Positions 46,800 through 63,869 of a stretch of DNA of 64,000 nt are shown one piece after another. Below the pieces are notes generated by a model. The model did not search any database, was not told where the DNA came from, and saw only the letters and a list, made by a program, of their open reading frames with translations. Both the position numbers and the translations under genes were made by a program. Source of the DNA: Allodiplogaster sudhausi (taxonomy: Eukaryota; Nematoda; Chromadorea; Rhabditida; Diplogasteridae); contig CALZFC010000010.1 in NCBI GenBank assembly GCA_945643635.1, positions 974,501-1,038,500 of the forward strand, in the 5' to 3' direction. Position 1 is the stretch's first letter. Every line of letters begins with the position of its first letter.

Positions 46800-46856
46800 C
46801 CTCTAAACTACCATGCAAGAGGTCCGGGTTCGATCTCCGGTCGGGGCAAAGTTTTT
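46800..46856 (+). pseudogene. tRNA-like segment in P2, left arm
   Basis: GAGGTCCGGGTTCGATCTCCGGTC forms a T arm CCGGG TTCGATC TCCGG with a good B box. The anticodon arm is not clear. Mirrored at 48205-48262. Confidence 0.45.
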
Positions 46857-48204
46857 GCAATGTTTTGTAAACAAGCAAAAAGCATATTTTCGGTCGGAAA
46901 TTTATGGCTATTCATCTCATAGTCGATATCCTTGTTCAAACATTCTATTTCTCACCAACAAACAACATATTTTCATTCTGCGTTTTCTGCACTATATTAT
47001 GGACGATTTCATCTCGTCAGGCCAGGCTCTCGGTGGAGTTGTAGCCGGCCGAATGATATATATACTTGTATTGTGACACCGTGTCGGCCCATGACGGAAT
47101 TACTACTCGGCTTCTTAGATGTAGCTTTATCACTTACTTAGTCGATAAGAAGGTAAAGGGAATATAGAGGGGGGGGGAATGCGGTTCTCCATCTTTCGCT
47201 CTTGGTCCCACAAGTACCACTTATATTCTTCTCTTACGTCTTGACTGGCATTGCTGGAGCTCAATGAGCTATTTATAGCGCGGAATTATCGAATCATTAT
47301 AGCTAGGTGATTCGATAAGTTTAAGCATTTTTCAAGTCGCTTATGGTTGCTCATCAATGAAAAAATGTGAAGGGATTGTGTTCAGAGTAGGTCATCGTGG
47401 ACCCGTCTGGGTGATGTTTGGGCAGACCCGTTCATGTCTACAGGCTCCAATACGTCTTCATTCGAGAGCTATTGGGGTGATTATGAGGCTGTAGGATTTC
47501 TTTTTGGATCTACCTTCTCACCATCAGATGAGTACTCAACATTGTCATGTGGACAGTCATTTGTCTTCAAATAATGTAACCATAAGAGACCCAGCGAAGT
47601 TATCGCGAAGGACTTTGAGACCAAGTTTATCCTTCGTTCTCTCTTCATGATGCCATTTCTAGAATTAATTAGCCCACCACTCAGCATACTAATTGTAAGA
47701 GAACACATATGTAAGATCGAGAGAGCTCCACCCCACTCGATTCCTGCCGAGTCACCATCAATGCATGCCCTTCATCCGGGGTCCTTCTTACTTTTTCTTT
47801 TGAGCTCCAGAAATGCCAGTCATGGCATAAGAGAAGAAGATACAGTGACCTGTGTGACCAAGAGCGAAAGCTGGTAAGCCGCATCTCCCCCCCCCCTATA
47901 TTCCCTTTACCTTCTTATCGACTAAGTAAGTGATAAAGCTACATCTAAGAAGCCGAGTAGTAATACCGTCATGGGCAGACCCGGTGTCACAATACAAGTA
48001 TATATATCATTCGGCCGGCTACAACTCCACCGAGAGCCTGGCCTGACGAGATGAAATCGTCCATAATACAGCGCAGAAAACGCAGAATGAAAATATATTG
48101 TTTGTTGGTGAGAAATAGAATGTTTGAACAAGGATATCGAGCTATGAGATGAATAGAAATCAATTTCCGACCAAAAATATGCTTTTTGCTTGTTTACAAA
48201 ACTT

Positions 48205-48262
48205 TGCATAAACTTTACGCCGACAGGGGATCGAACCCGGACCTCTTGCATGGTAGTTTAGA
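48205..48262 (-). pseudogene. tRNA-like segment in P2, right arm
   Basis: Mirror of 46800-46856. The B box on the minus strand reads GGGTTCGATCCCC. Confidence 0.45.
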
Positions 48263-48755
48263 GGTTGAATATCGTTACATAAGTGCAAATTCCCAAAACA
48301 CTTACCCTTCGATTTTTTTTAAACTTCGCTATTTTGTAGCAAATTTCACGGGCTTTCTTTCTATATACTTCTTACCCTGAGCACTGGGGGTGTTTTGGGC
48401 TGAAAACCCCGAAAAACCCACTTCTCAAATCAATTTTTGCCAATTTTGCAGCTTAAAAGTTGTTTTCACGAAAGGTCACCGCGACCTTTTTTAAAGAGAA
48501 TATAAAGAGCTATCCATTGAAAAAAAAAGATTTCAAAAATATTAAAAAATAACTGATTTATGGGCACTCGAATTTTGACATTAAATCGCTATTATCTCGA
48601 AAGAAATTTTTTTTTTCGAAATCACGAATACACCATTTTAAAGAGCACGTCGAGTAGTACAAATGATCAAGTTTTCATCTAATTTAAAAATCAAAAATTT
48701 CCTAGTACAGCATTGTATTGCGCCCTGCTCGACTCTTACAGATTGGCTGTCTTAA

Positions 48756-48800
48756 AAGAGTTCAAACAAGTCACTGAAGCTCGATGTACATAAGCATATT
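48756..48800. mobile_element. Right remnant of the Harbinger derivative
   Basis: AAGAGTTCAAA and CTGAAGCTCGAT match 43301-43333 at the right end of the full Harbinger element. This shows that P2 inserted into the derivative. Confidence 0.65.
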
Positions 48801-49720
48801 CGTTATGGGCATTCTGTAGCTTTTCAAAATACGATTTACGGTAACTGACACTTGAAAAAGGCTGACGAAAGCATCTAAGCTTCTAAATAATCTCCTTGAA
48901 GTCGTTAAGTGCAAGATGGAGTTCTGGCTTTCTTGTGCGCTCTCACAAGCTTGAAAAGTGCACAGATTTACTCGTTCATCTTCCATGTAGAACAGTTGCT
49001 ATGTGTTGCTTATTTAGCATTTTATTTAGTTCATTTTTTTTATTTTTCAGCTAATGGTCCACCTTAAATACATGTCATCTAGGTTCATTTGCAAAGTGAA
49101 ATAATTAATATTAAAATATACAATTGATCGAACTTTGCGGAATTGCAACGAAAGCTAAGAGGACTTCATGTACATGACAAGATATAGGCATCGGGCATCA
49201 GTTTATAGAGAAATGAGCTTAGTTGTAGTATTTGTTATCACTATCTGACATGTCATACATATATACGTTGGATCGCACAGAGAAGTTTATTTCTATCAAA
49301 CATCTTGCAGCAAGCGCGAGGATCCTGGATGATGCTGCTTGAAAGTTCGCTTCCAGATCTCAGCAAAGCAAACGCTCGAGTGAAATCTGCCAACGTCAAA
49401 AATGTAATCATTGATTATAAACAACATGAACCGAGAATGGCTGTTATTTTTTCTATGCTGTGTTTGGATCAAAATTTGTTTTTTTTTTAAATTTTACTGT
49501 TACTCATGCTTGAACACTGCTTATTGTTCTTGCATTTATTTTCTTTATGTTGTTATTTACATACATATATCAAATTTCCATGCTCTCACTAGTAGTAGTT
49601 ATTATGCTCGTGTTGAACATTTTCCCCCCATCTCTGCACTTCGAATTTATTATGTCACACGGTGCAAAAAATACTAGATATAATTTTCTAGAGATTTTCC
49701 GATTATCATAAGTATTAGTC
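48800..49720. other. No gene supported
   Basis: AT-rich. A plus-strand stretch at 49308-49407 lies between an AG (CTTGCAG) and a GT and reads SWMMLLESSLPDLSKANARV, but it stands alone. Confidence 0.35.
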
Positions 49721-56281
<6,561 letters not shown>

Positions 56282-57660
56282 TCAGCAGAGATGAACAGGA
56301 ACAGCGATGACTCTATGCGCTGACTCAGGCAAAGTTCTGAACAATATAAAAAGAATGCCACTCTTCGAGCGATCAACCTTGAAAAAAATCATTTAAAGGA
56401 GAGCGAACACCGAAAAATTATGTCAGATTTCAAATTGCCGCAGCGTTAAGCAACTACAGAATTTCGAGAGATAATGGAAAGGAGAGAAAAAAGAAAGCGA
56501 AAATTTTCTTCTGATATGCATGCAGATTCGTCGGGGCAGTCCTTTGAAGATACGTTTGGAGATGATTAGGCAATAAACAAAAAGAATGAAAGACACGTTA
56601 TTTAAGAGGTGTCGGAAGTACAGTGAAAGGCTGATGGACTTTTATTTTTGCTTCAAATACCTTAGAGGTGCGATCACAAACAATAGTGGACGAAAAGTGA
56701 CACCAAAATGATAAATTTTGTGATTAGTATTGGCTGGTTCTTTTTTGTCTAAACTTACCCTCTCTTTCTCTCGTTCTCTCTCACTCTCTCATCCATCTGG
56801 TCCTCCAAAGTCGTTGACTCACACTATTTCAATATCTCAGGCATTCCTTTCGCTCGACGAAGCATGGCAAGCAGTGCGTATCACTCAATCGCGCAATCAT
56901 AACGCAAACTTAGTCTTTCATCTTTCTATAGCATTTCATCTATATCTTTCCTTCTCTCTCATTCTCTCTCTCTCTTCTCTCTCTCACACACTTTTCTCTC
57001 TCTCTCTCAATTTTCTTTCTCTCACACCCCGTTTTCTTGCCAGCAGACGAACGAATTGCAACGTTCTATGATGAGCTGATCGTAGAAAGCGAACATAACT
57101 GGCTGGCAATAGGAATGGCATGAGAAGTTAAGGTCCAGTCATTGCATGATAAGCCGTGGAAAAATTAAGATAGAGACGCGCTTATCAGTGGAAGAAAATT
57201 TTGGAATGTTGTTCACTCAAATGCTACAGAATTGTGACCAAAATTATGCTCTTAAATCCCCTTATCCATTAATTTATGTATATACTTTGAATAAATAAAA
57301 TTGTTTAAACTTTTGGGAATAGAAGAGTACAAAACATCAGGGGGTGGGTGGCCCATGGATTCGAATCCTATAATTGCACACCGTGACGCAGTCGCTTTAT
57401 CCGATTGCTAGAATACGCCGTTTACGTTATCTCATCCACTACAAAAGTCAATGAAAATATATTATATCAGATAATTCACCATTGTCAATATCATAGGTAC
57501 ATATCTACAGTCACAATGATCGGCAGTAGTCACAGAATTTCGTACATATGCAACGATTTGTTGTCATGCATGAGACAATCAGTGGAATGCTTTGTTAAAA
57601 ATTAACAGTATTCCCTTAATGGCTTTTATCGAAAATTTGATGGAATTTAATCAATGTTGA
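56282..57660. other. Intergenic; CT microsatellites
   Basis: Contains CT-rich arrays at 56760-56795 and 56945-57030, and a diverged copy of the repeat at 32755. No gene supported. A B-box-like GGATTCGAATCC at 57357 lacks tRNA arms. Confidence 0.45.
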
Positions 57661-57669
57661 ATCAAAAAA

Positions 57670-58170
57670 CTATTTTGGCGGCCCCTCTGCTTCCAGCTTC
57701 GAGCTTTCGAGAAACCACTGGTACCTCCGCTTATGATTCTGCTCCTGAATTGTCAAAAATTATTCAAGGAAAACGTTTAAAGCAACGGAATTTGCATAAT
57801 AGACAGATAATGAGAACAACAGACCGAATCCAAATCATTGCAAGCGTGTCCGATTTCACTCAAGCAGAAACACTCGAAGGCCCGGCTGGTCAGGGTGAAC
57901 GGCTCCACCTGCGAATATGTATTAATTTATTTTTCAAACAACTACATTTTAATCTAATAAAAATGACATAATTGACAAAACGGAGTGGTACTGGATAAGA
58001 AAAGTAACCTTGCGACAACCATAGCTGAGGCTCTCTACCGGCGGCATATCAACGCAGCCAAGTCCAGTATGATTGACCGGGGAACGGCTGACGGGGTCGA
58101 AGAAGATCTTGGAGTGGCAGAAAGAGGAAACAGGGCAGACCATGAGAGAGGAGCTGTTGAGACAGAAGTT
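57670..58170 (-). CDS. Cysteine-rich secreted-type domain unit 2 (ET-module-like), downstream partner
   Basis: Minus-strand exons 58009-58170, 57825-57908 and 57670-57744 (stop TAG) join in phase 0 and encode 106 residues. The pattern C-x9-C-x5-C, then D-P, GLGCVD, GCRK and a separate exon VEPFTLTSRAFECFCLSEIG with HACNDLD parallels unit 1. There is no signal-peptide exon or promoter between unit 1's stop (58360) and this unit. It is therefore probably reached by splicing from the unit 1 transcript (all phase 0), or is a downstream cistron. Best guess for family is the nematode ET-module type of disulphide-rich extracellular domains; the assignment is tentative. Confidence 0.6.
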
Positions 58171-58359
58171 CTGAAGCTGTAAAATAATTTTTTTATTGGT
58201 GCTTTTAAATATTTTGCGATTAATACTTCAGAACGATTTTGCTTTTAAATACAGCTATTCTTGGAATATTTTCAATTTCAAGTAGTGGAACTAGGCGAAA
58301 CAATTTGACAGCTGTTTTGCAAGCTCCTGAGAGTGCAGGGGTCTTCTGAAAGGAGCTTG

Positions 58360-59929
58360 TTAAATTCTGACGTTAGGATCGGAGGTCGCAATTTGTGATT
58401 CCTTATACTTCTCGACTGACTCTTCCTTCACAAATTGTATCAGCATCTCCCTGTCCCACTTTGTCTTCAGCTCCGAATTCCTTGCCTAAAACATGTAATT
58501 CGTTCTATGCTCACTTTGATTTCTCTACCTTGTCCAGTGCGTTGCAGGCGTGGCCGACTTCTCCCGGGCAGAAACACTCGAAGATTGGGTTGGAGATGTT
58601 GAATGGCTCAACCTGAGAGAAAATTAAGATAATTTTACACATTTATAATTTATTTTTTATTTCAACCAAAGTAATGAAGAGTTATGTACTTTGTGGCAGT
58701 TATCCTTGAGTGTCTCGTCGGGATGCTTCTCCGCACAGCCGAAGCCGGTTCCCTTTGAAATCCGAAGGCTGGCAGGGTCGAAGGTGATATACGCACGGCA
58801 GAAGGCGGGAGAAGAGCAGGCAACGGTTTCAGTGGCGCCATGCAGGCAGCGGTGCTGAAATTGGGCTGAAATCACATTCGGCATAAGATAACAATCTTAC
58901 TCTTGGCCGAGATTTTTGCTTGCCAGTAGTGTTTTGTTTTCGGGTGAGAAAACGAGGGAATGCAACTGATTGCGAGTTTAATTGTAAGATGCCTAATTCT
59001 GCTCAAAACACACTCTCTACGAGTGAAATCTGAGGTTTCGGCTGTTATGAGAGTAGATTTTCAGCTGAATAGAAGAACTAGGCAGAAAGAAGCAAAAGAT
59101 CATACAATTATAATAATTAGAGATAGAGAAATTAGTGATAGGGATATGGGCAAGACTAGGAGGTTTATTTCCTCCGAGAATTCCCTCGAGTTTTTATTTG
59201 AAAAAAAAAGTTTCTAATACAGCGGCGGTAGTTTTCGCCTTCGGATGCCAGAGTCCCACATATCACGGAAACTCACATCCGCCGCCTTGTAGATCGCAAT
59301 CGCCTCTTCCGCCAGAGCATACTGTTCAAAATACGAGCACTGACTCAACTTACGGCCGTCGCAGTAGCAATTGTACCTGAACAAATCACCGTACAAATCT
59401 GTCCACTACTTGGATGCGAACCGCAGTCATGAACCCCGATGCTTTCATCATGCTTTCACCCACTGGGCACAAGTCCTGATTGTGGAATAAACATTGAACT
59501 TTGAACTTTATATCGCCTTAAAATGACTTGTCTGCTAAAAGATTTTGTCTTTTTATCCATAACTTATCATTATGAGTGGCAATGAAAGTTCCATCACTGA
59601 CATAGGAATAGTTTAATCGTAGACTACACAGCCGTCGCCCGCTGCGCTCTGACATCCGGTGTACTCAAAGGATTGCTGCACCGGGTCAGAGAGGTCAGCC
59701 AGATTCAGCGCAATCTTGACCCCGCAGAATGGATGAGTCTCCTCGCATCGGTTCCCGGTATCACAAACGATAGGCTGTAAAAGAAAGGCGCAAATACATT
59801 CAAGAAAATAAGTCATTGAATTCCGTAAGCGTTGTCCTTTTCAGCGATTCTTACCTTGTTCGCATCGGCACACGGAATTCCGAGCAGAAGAGGAAGAAGA
59901 AGAAGAGGAAGGAAGAGGAGGAGACGCAT
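58360..59929 (-). CDS. Cysteine-rich secreted protein, unit 1 (ET-module-like)
   Basis: Minus-strand exons: 59855-59929 (signal peptide: MRLLLFLPLLLLL onward, ending CADANK), about 59640-59774, about 59277-59376, 58690-58854, 58529-58612 and 58360-58485 (stop TAA). The second and third exons make one cysteine-rich domain (CDTGNRCEETHPFCG, then GCQSAAGDGC and YNCYCDG). The fourth and fifth make another (RCLHGATETVAC, then GFGCAEK, NCHK and FECFCPGEVGHACNALDK). The last exon is charged and lacks cysteines. The 59640/59376 junction phase could not be settled by eye; the other junctions are phase 0. Probably secreted, function unknown. It is duplicated as 62618-63593. Confidence 0.65.
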
Positions 59930-60079
59930 CTCGAAGCACAAAACTGCAAGGATCGCGGGATCATTTTTTGAGGATTAGATAAAATGAGTTGTATAATTCA
60001 AAAGAAATGAGAGGTAAACGGCAAGAAAAGCAGGGTGAGATTGAGGGGGAAAGTGAAAGTGAGAGGGAGGAGAGGGGAA

Positions 60080-60191
60080 GGGAGGATGGGGAAGGGAAAG
60101 TAACCTCACAATCAGCAGATGTCTTCCGGTGATCCCTCGAGGAAAACAAAGAAATTACAAGGAAGTTTAACGAATCTGACGCTTTTATATG
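60080..60191 (-). promoter_or_regulatory. TATA box and 5' UTR exon of cysteine-rich unit 1
   Basis: On the minus strand, CATATAAAAGC at 60181-60191 is followed by a leader with CACCGGAAGACATCTGCTG and a donor GAG then GTTACTTTCCC near 60107. The acceptor CTTGCAG lies just before GTGCTTCGAG-ATG at 59929. The same arrangement precedes unit 3, which supports it being functional. Confidence 0.65.
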
Positions 60192-60259
60192 GCCAAGATG
60201 CACTTTAAGAGTTTAAATTAAAAAATTATAATTAAGCTCGCAATTTTGAAAGCTCAATA

Positions 60260-61880
60260 TTTCGTGACCAAATTTCGTTGATCTTCGAGATGACACATAG
60301 GAAATTTCCCCTTTGCGCGGCATTCTCGTCATTCTTCCTCAACAAACTCGGTCGGCTTCCTTCCCTCTGCCATGTTTACTGTTTATATGAACTAAAACGT
60401 AATAAAACCCTTGGTTTCCCGGAGAATCAGAAGAAATATTTTCTTTGTAGAGCTGCGCGAATAAAACTATCGACAATTTAGCTTCCAGTTCGAAGCCTAC
60501 ATGCCGAGACGCATTACACTCCCTAAGAAGACCAAGTCGAACAACATCATGGAAATTTCTGTCTTAAAATTAAAACTCGCTCGGCTGCCTTTCCCGTGTT
60601 ACTGTCAAGTTATTTCGATACTAAATAAAATTGCTGTAATACATATCGAGAACAATGTCTCTATGTACCTGCTGTGTATAGTTCTTGTAGTACACATGTT
60701 TTTTTTAAATTACCCGCAGTGCAAATAAACGAAATGTCGCCACGCTTACAAGTTCAACCAAATGCCCGCGGGGAGGGACATCCGATATCTCTCTCCTTGT
60801 CACGCCTTCACTTCTCATATACAGTTTGAACATGTGTGTATAACAGTCGGCTCGTGCGAACCTCACCGCCTGGTCACTCATTCGCTTCGTCGCATATTTC
60901 ATGTCGATTCCTTCAAATTAACTAGGAAAAACGGTAAACTTAAAAGGAACCTGTCCAGGATGGAATCATGAAGAAGTTTGCGAGGTGAATCACGCACGCC
61001 TTCAACTGCAATTCCCTCCACCTCCGTTCCCAGATATATCAAGTGGAGTTGGAAATTTCACTTTGATTATTGAAATTGAATTCGAATTTTGAAAAATTAA
61101 TGCTACAAATGGAGCCAAATTAACTTTTTTTTAACAGTGCGACTATTCGAAAGCTTCCTGATCCACATCCCCGAGCATATCTCGTCCTTGTCCAAAGAAA
61201 CCATGGCAGATGAGCGAATTAGAATGTAATTAGCAACAGAAGCAACTTCGCAGAGGACATAGTCAGCCGGAGAATGCAAGGTTTTCTTGCCGAAACTAAC
61301 CATAAGCTATCTCTTTCCCAGGCCACTTCGGGTGGTAACATGGACCTCCAACATTCCAAACATTGCACCACTCATCCACCTAGAGCTCCCCCTGCACTTT
61401 ATTTCTTTGCCTCTAACACTCTCATTGTATGGTTGAGGTGTGGATGACGTACTTATTGTAAGGGGGTGGAGTGACACTTCTTTGAGGATTCACCCCCGCT
61501 CATCCCTCTCTGTTCCTCTCATATTCCTTTATAACAAAGTTCTAGACAAAGAGAACTGTTTGTCCAAGACAATTATTCGATGGAAAAGATTTAAAGAGCG
61601 AAGGTGGTGCCTGCCAGAAGCAGAAGCAACATTCCAGAAGCGAGGCCGAGGAAGCTTGAGCCGGCAATCGTCTTAATGTTCCATCATCATTGTCCTTTCT
61701 TTCTCGAACCGAGAGGCCCAATATTTTTACAATATTAAATCAAAGAAAGCATAGACTCGCGATAGTGCATACTACTATCCACCATTTCTGCAGTGGATAC
61801 GATGAGGGTTTTTTTATTACATATCATTACATAAATAAATCATTTGAGCAACGGCTAATTCAAAGAGAGATTCTGTGAAC
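60260..61880. other. No gene supported
   Basis: Spacer between the two cysteine-rich gene pairs. A minus-strand stretch near 61600-61680 reads like a signal peptide (GLASGMLLLLLAGTTFA) but has no start in frame and no following exon. Confidence 0.35.
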
Positions 61881-61888
61881 CGACATTT

Positions 61889-62376
61889 CTAGCTTCTGCT
61901 TCCAAATTCGCGCCGGCGCGATACCACCTTTCCCTTCGCCGCCTGAATTTTCATTAATTTCAATAATTCAAAAAAAGTATACCATAACACAGGTAGAGAA
62001 TTTGGAGTTAAGTGGAACTAGAAAAAAGAGGACAATGAGAAGAGTAGACCTCATCCAAGTCGTTACAAGCGTGTCCAAGTACGCTGCGGCAGAAACACTC
62101 AAACACCGGGCTGGAGAGGGTGAAAGGCTCCACCTGATTGTGAATTAAATATATTGATTATTCTTCAAATAACATAGAATTACAATACAATTTCTTTTAC
62201 AATAAAATAACAACCTTGAGACATCCGTCCTCAAGACCTTCTTTTGGCAGCTTGTCCACACAGCCAAGTCCAGTGTGGTTGGCGCGGTAGCGTATGAAGG
62301 GGTCGAAGCAGATCTTGGTATGGCAAAAGGAAGAACCAGGGCAAATGTCCTTGGAAGCTCCGTTCAAGCAGTAATA
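61889..62376 (-). CDS. Cysteine-rich domain unit 4 (paralogue of unit 2)
   Basis: Minus-strand exons 62215-62376, 62050-62133 and 61889-61942 (stop TAG) join in phase 0 and encode 99 residues. They are close to unit 2 (NHTGLGCVD and HACNDLD are shared). The first exon has one extra cysteine (KICFDP against KIFFDP), and the last exon is diverged and short (ends REFGSRS). As with unit 2, it has no signal-peptide exon of its own. Confidence 0.6.
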
Positions 62377-62617
62377 CTGGAAACAGAAATTCAATTATTT
62401 GCTGTTTGTTTAATAATCAGCACGATCTGAAGTTTGGATCGACCGTGGTTGTGGGCGGAACGGTAGCAACTTCCTAAAGCGGCTGTGGGAATGTATCATA
62501 AAATTTAGTCCAGCCTAATCCAGCTCAAATTATCTTAGAACAGTGGAAATAGGCAAAACAATTTTACAACTGTTTTTCAAGTCTCTGTGAGAGCAGGGGT
62601 CTTCTTAAAGGAGCTTG

Positions 62618-63593
62618 TTATATGCTGACGTTCGGAATTTGTGATTCCTTATACTTCTCGACTACCTCTTCCTTTATCAATTCAAGCAGCATCTTCCCGA
62701 CCTCGCTCTCCCACTTTGCCTTCCTCTCCGAATTCCTCGCCTAAAACATGAACTTCGTTCAAAGCTCCCTTTAATTTGTCTACCTTATCGAGTGCGTTGC
62801 AGGCGTGGCCGACTTCGCCCGGGCAGAAACACTCGAAGATTGGGTTGGAGATGTTGAATGGAGCAACCTGAATGTAATTTCAATGAATTTTTCCATTTTT
62901 CCCAAAAAGAGACCATGGCATCCTTGAGTGTCTCGTCGAGAAGCTTCTCCACGCAGCCGAAGCCGGCTCGCTCGGCAATCTGGAGGCGGCATAAGGCGGG
63001 ACGAGTGCACAGTTCGTGATAAGCGTCTCCACGCAGGCAGAGGGTCTGAAATCATAAGATAATGAACTTATTGTTAGCCGACACCGTACGTTTTAGTAAA
63101 TTTTCTGGTTTTATGCTGAGAATATGGTTGGACACAAAAAAAAAATATTTATTTTTTTTTAAATTTCTTTAAGCGAGTTCTGCACCACTCACTCTATTAA
63201 CGGATATATTGGCTAAACGTAAATGTTCAGCAGAATGTAAGAACTTGGCTGAAGTGAGATCATGCAATTATGAGAGTCCGACCCTCATCTTAAAAGATGC
63301 AAAACTCAAACTTGAAGTCGAGCTCTTTTGCCTCACAATCAGAGCATTTGATTTACAGAGATCATTACATGTATTTACTTTTGTGCTAATTTATGTTTAG
63401 CGCTTCCTACAAGTATTTTCTAATGTAAGGAACGAAGCTTTGAGTGCGGGAAGGAGAGAGCAAAAGAGGAAGAGAGGCAGAGAGTAAGAGAGGCAGAAAA
63501 GGGAAAGAGAGAGAGAGCTACTTCTTTCGCATCCACACTCGCAGGTCCGAGCTGAAGAGGAAGAAGAAGAGGCAGGACGAGGAGGAGACGCAT
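62618..63593 (-). CDS. Cysteine-rich secreted protein, unit 3 (paralogue of unit 1)
   Basis: Minus-strand exons 63522-63593 (signal peptide MRLLLVLPLLLPLQLG), 62914-63045, 62784-62867 and 62618-62740 (stop TAA) join in phase 0 and encode 148 residues. Compared with unit 1, the first cysteine-rich domain (two exons) is absent. The remaining domain has lost about 12 residues (the YITFDPASL region) and the NCHK cysteine, where the exon now ends KDAM. The second half, FNISNPIFECFCPGEVGHAC, is identical to unit 1. An odd cysteine count suggests relaxed constraint or a changed disulphide pattern. Confidence 0.65.
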
Positions 63594-63769
63594 CTCGAAG
63601 CACGAAACTGCAAAAATCACGGATGTCACATTTTTTAAGTATGTATATATGTATGTAGGTAAATGGTTTTTAAAAGGAATGAGAGGAAGACGGCAAGAAA
63701 GCAGGGGAGAGATTGGAGAGAAAGTGGAAGTGAGAGGGAGGACAGGGAAAGGAAGGATGGTGAACGGAA

Positions 63770-63856
63770 AGTTACCTCAGCAGATGTCTTCCGGTGCTAC
63801 CTCGAGGAGAACAAAAGGAAGAATGATGAGGAAGTGGAGAAATCTGCTTTTATATG
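63770..63856 (-). promoter_or_regulatory. TATA box and 5' UTR exon of cysteine-rich unit 3
   Basis: CATATAAAAGC on the minus strand (63845-63855), the leader CACCGGAAGACATCTGCTG and a donor GAG then GTAACTTTCCG match the unit 1 promoter region. The acceptor TTTTTGCAG precedes TTTCGTGCTTCGAG-ATG at 63593. Confidence 0.65.
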
Positions 63857-63869
63857 ACCAGAATGCACT

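Larger units (their letters stand above)
46321..48755. mobile_element. Palindromic TTAA element P2 (arms about 0.95 kb)
   Basis: Flanked by TTAA at 46321-46324 and 48752-48755; the element between is 2427 bp. The ends are imperfect inverted repeats (GACACCCTGTCTGTAAG against GACAGCCAATCTGTAAG). Arms run inward to about 47270 and 47800. A central unique part of about 530 bp holds a minus-strand frame (47481-47708, ends VDPKRNPTAS) of unknown nature. Removing it rejoins the Harbinger derivative (GCTCT then AAGAGTTC). TTAA targets are typical of piggyBac-like elements, but I see no piggyBac transposase. Confidence 0.8.

Noticed and set aside
46684..48380. Paired mirror ORFs in P2 (such as MQEVRVRSPVG)
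   Set aside because: Same reason: an arm of the palindrome read twice, overlapping a tRNA-like T arm.
57340..57410. Possible tRNA near GGATTCGAATCC
   Set aside because: Only a self-complementary B-box-like string; no acceptor, D or anticodon arms.
61560..61690. Signal-peptide-like stretch on the minus strand
   Set aside because: No in-frame start, and the frame stops right after the hydrophobic part with no usable donor.
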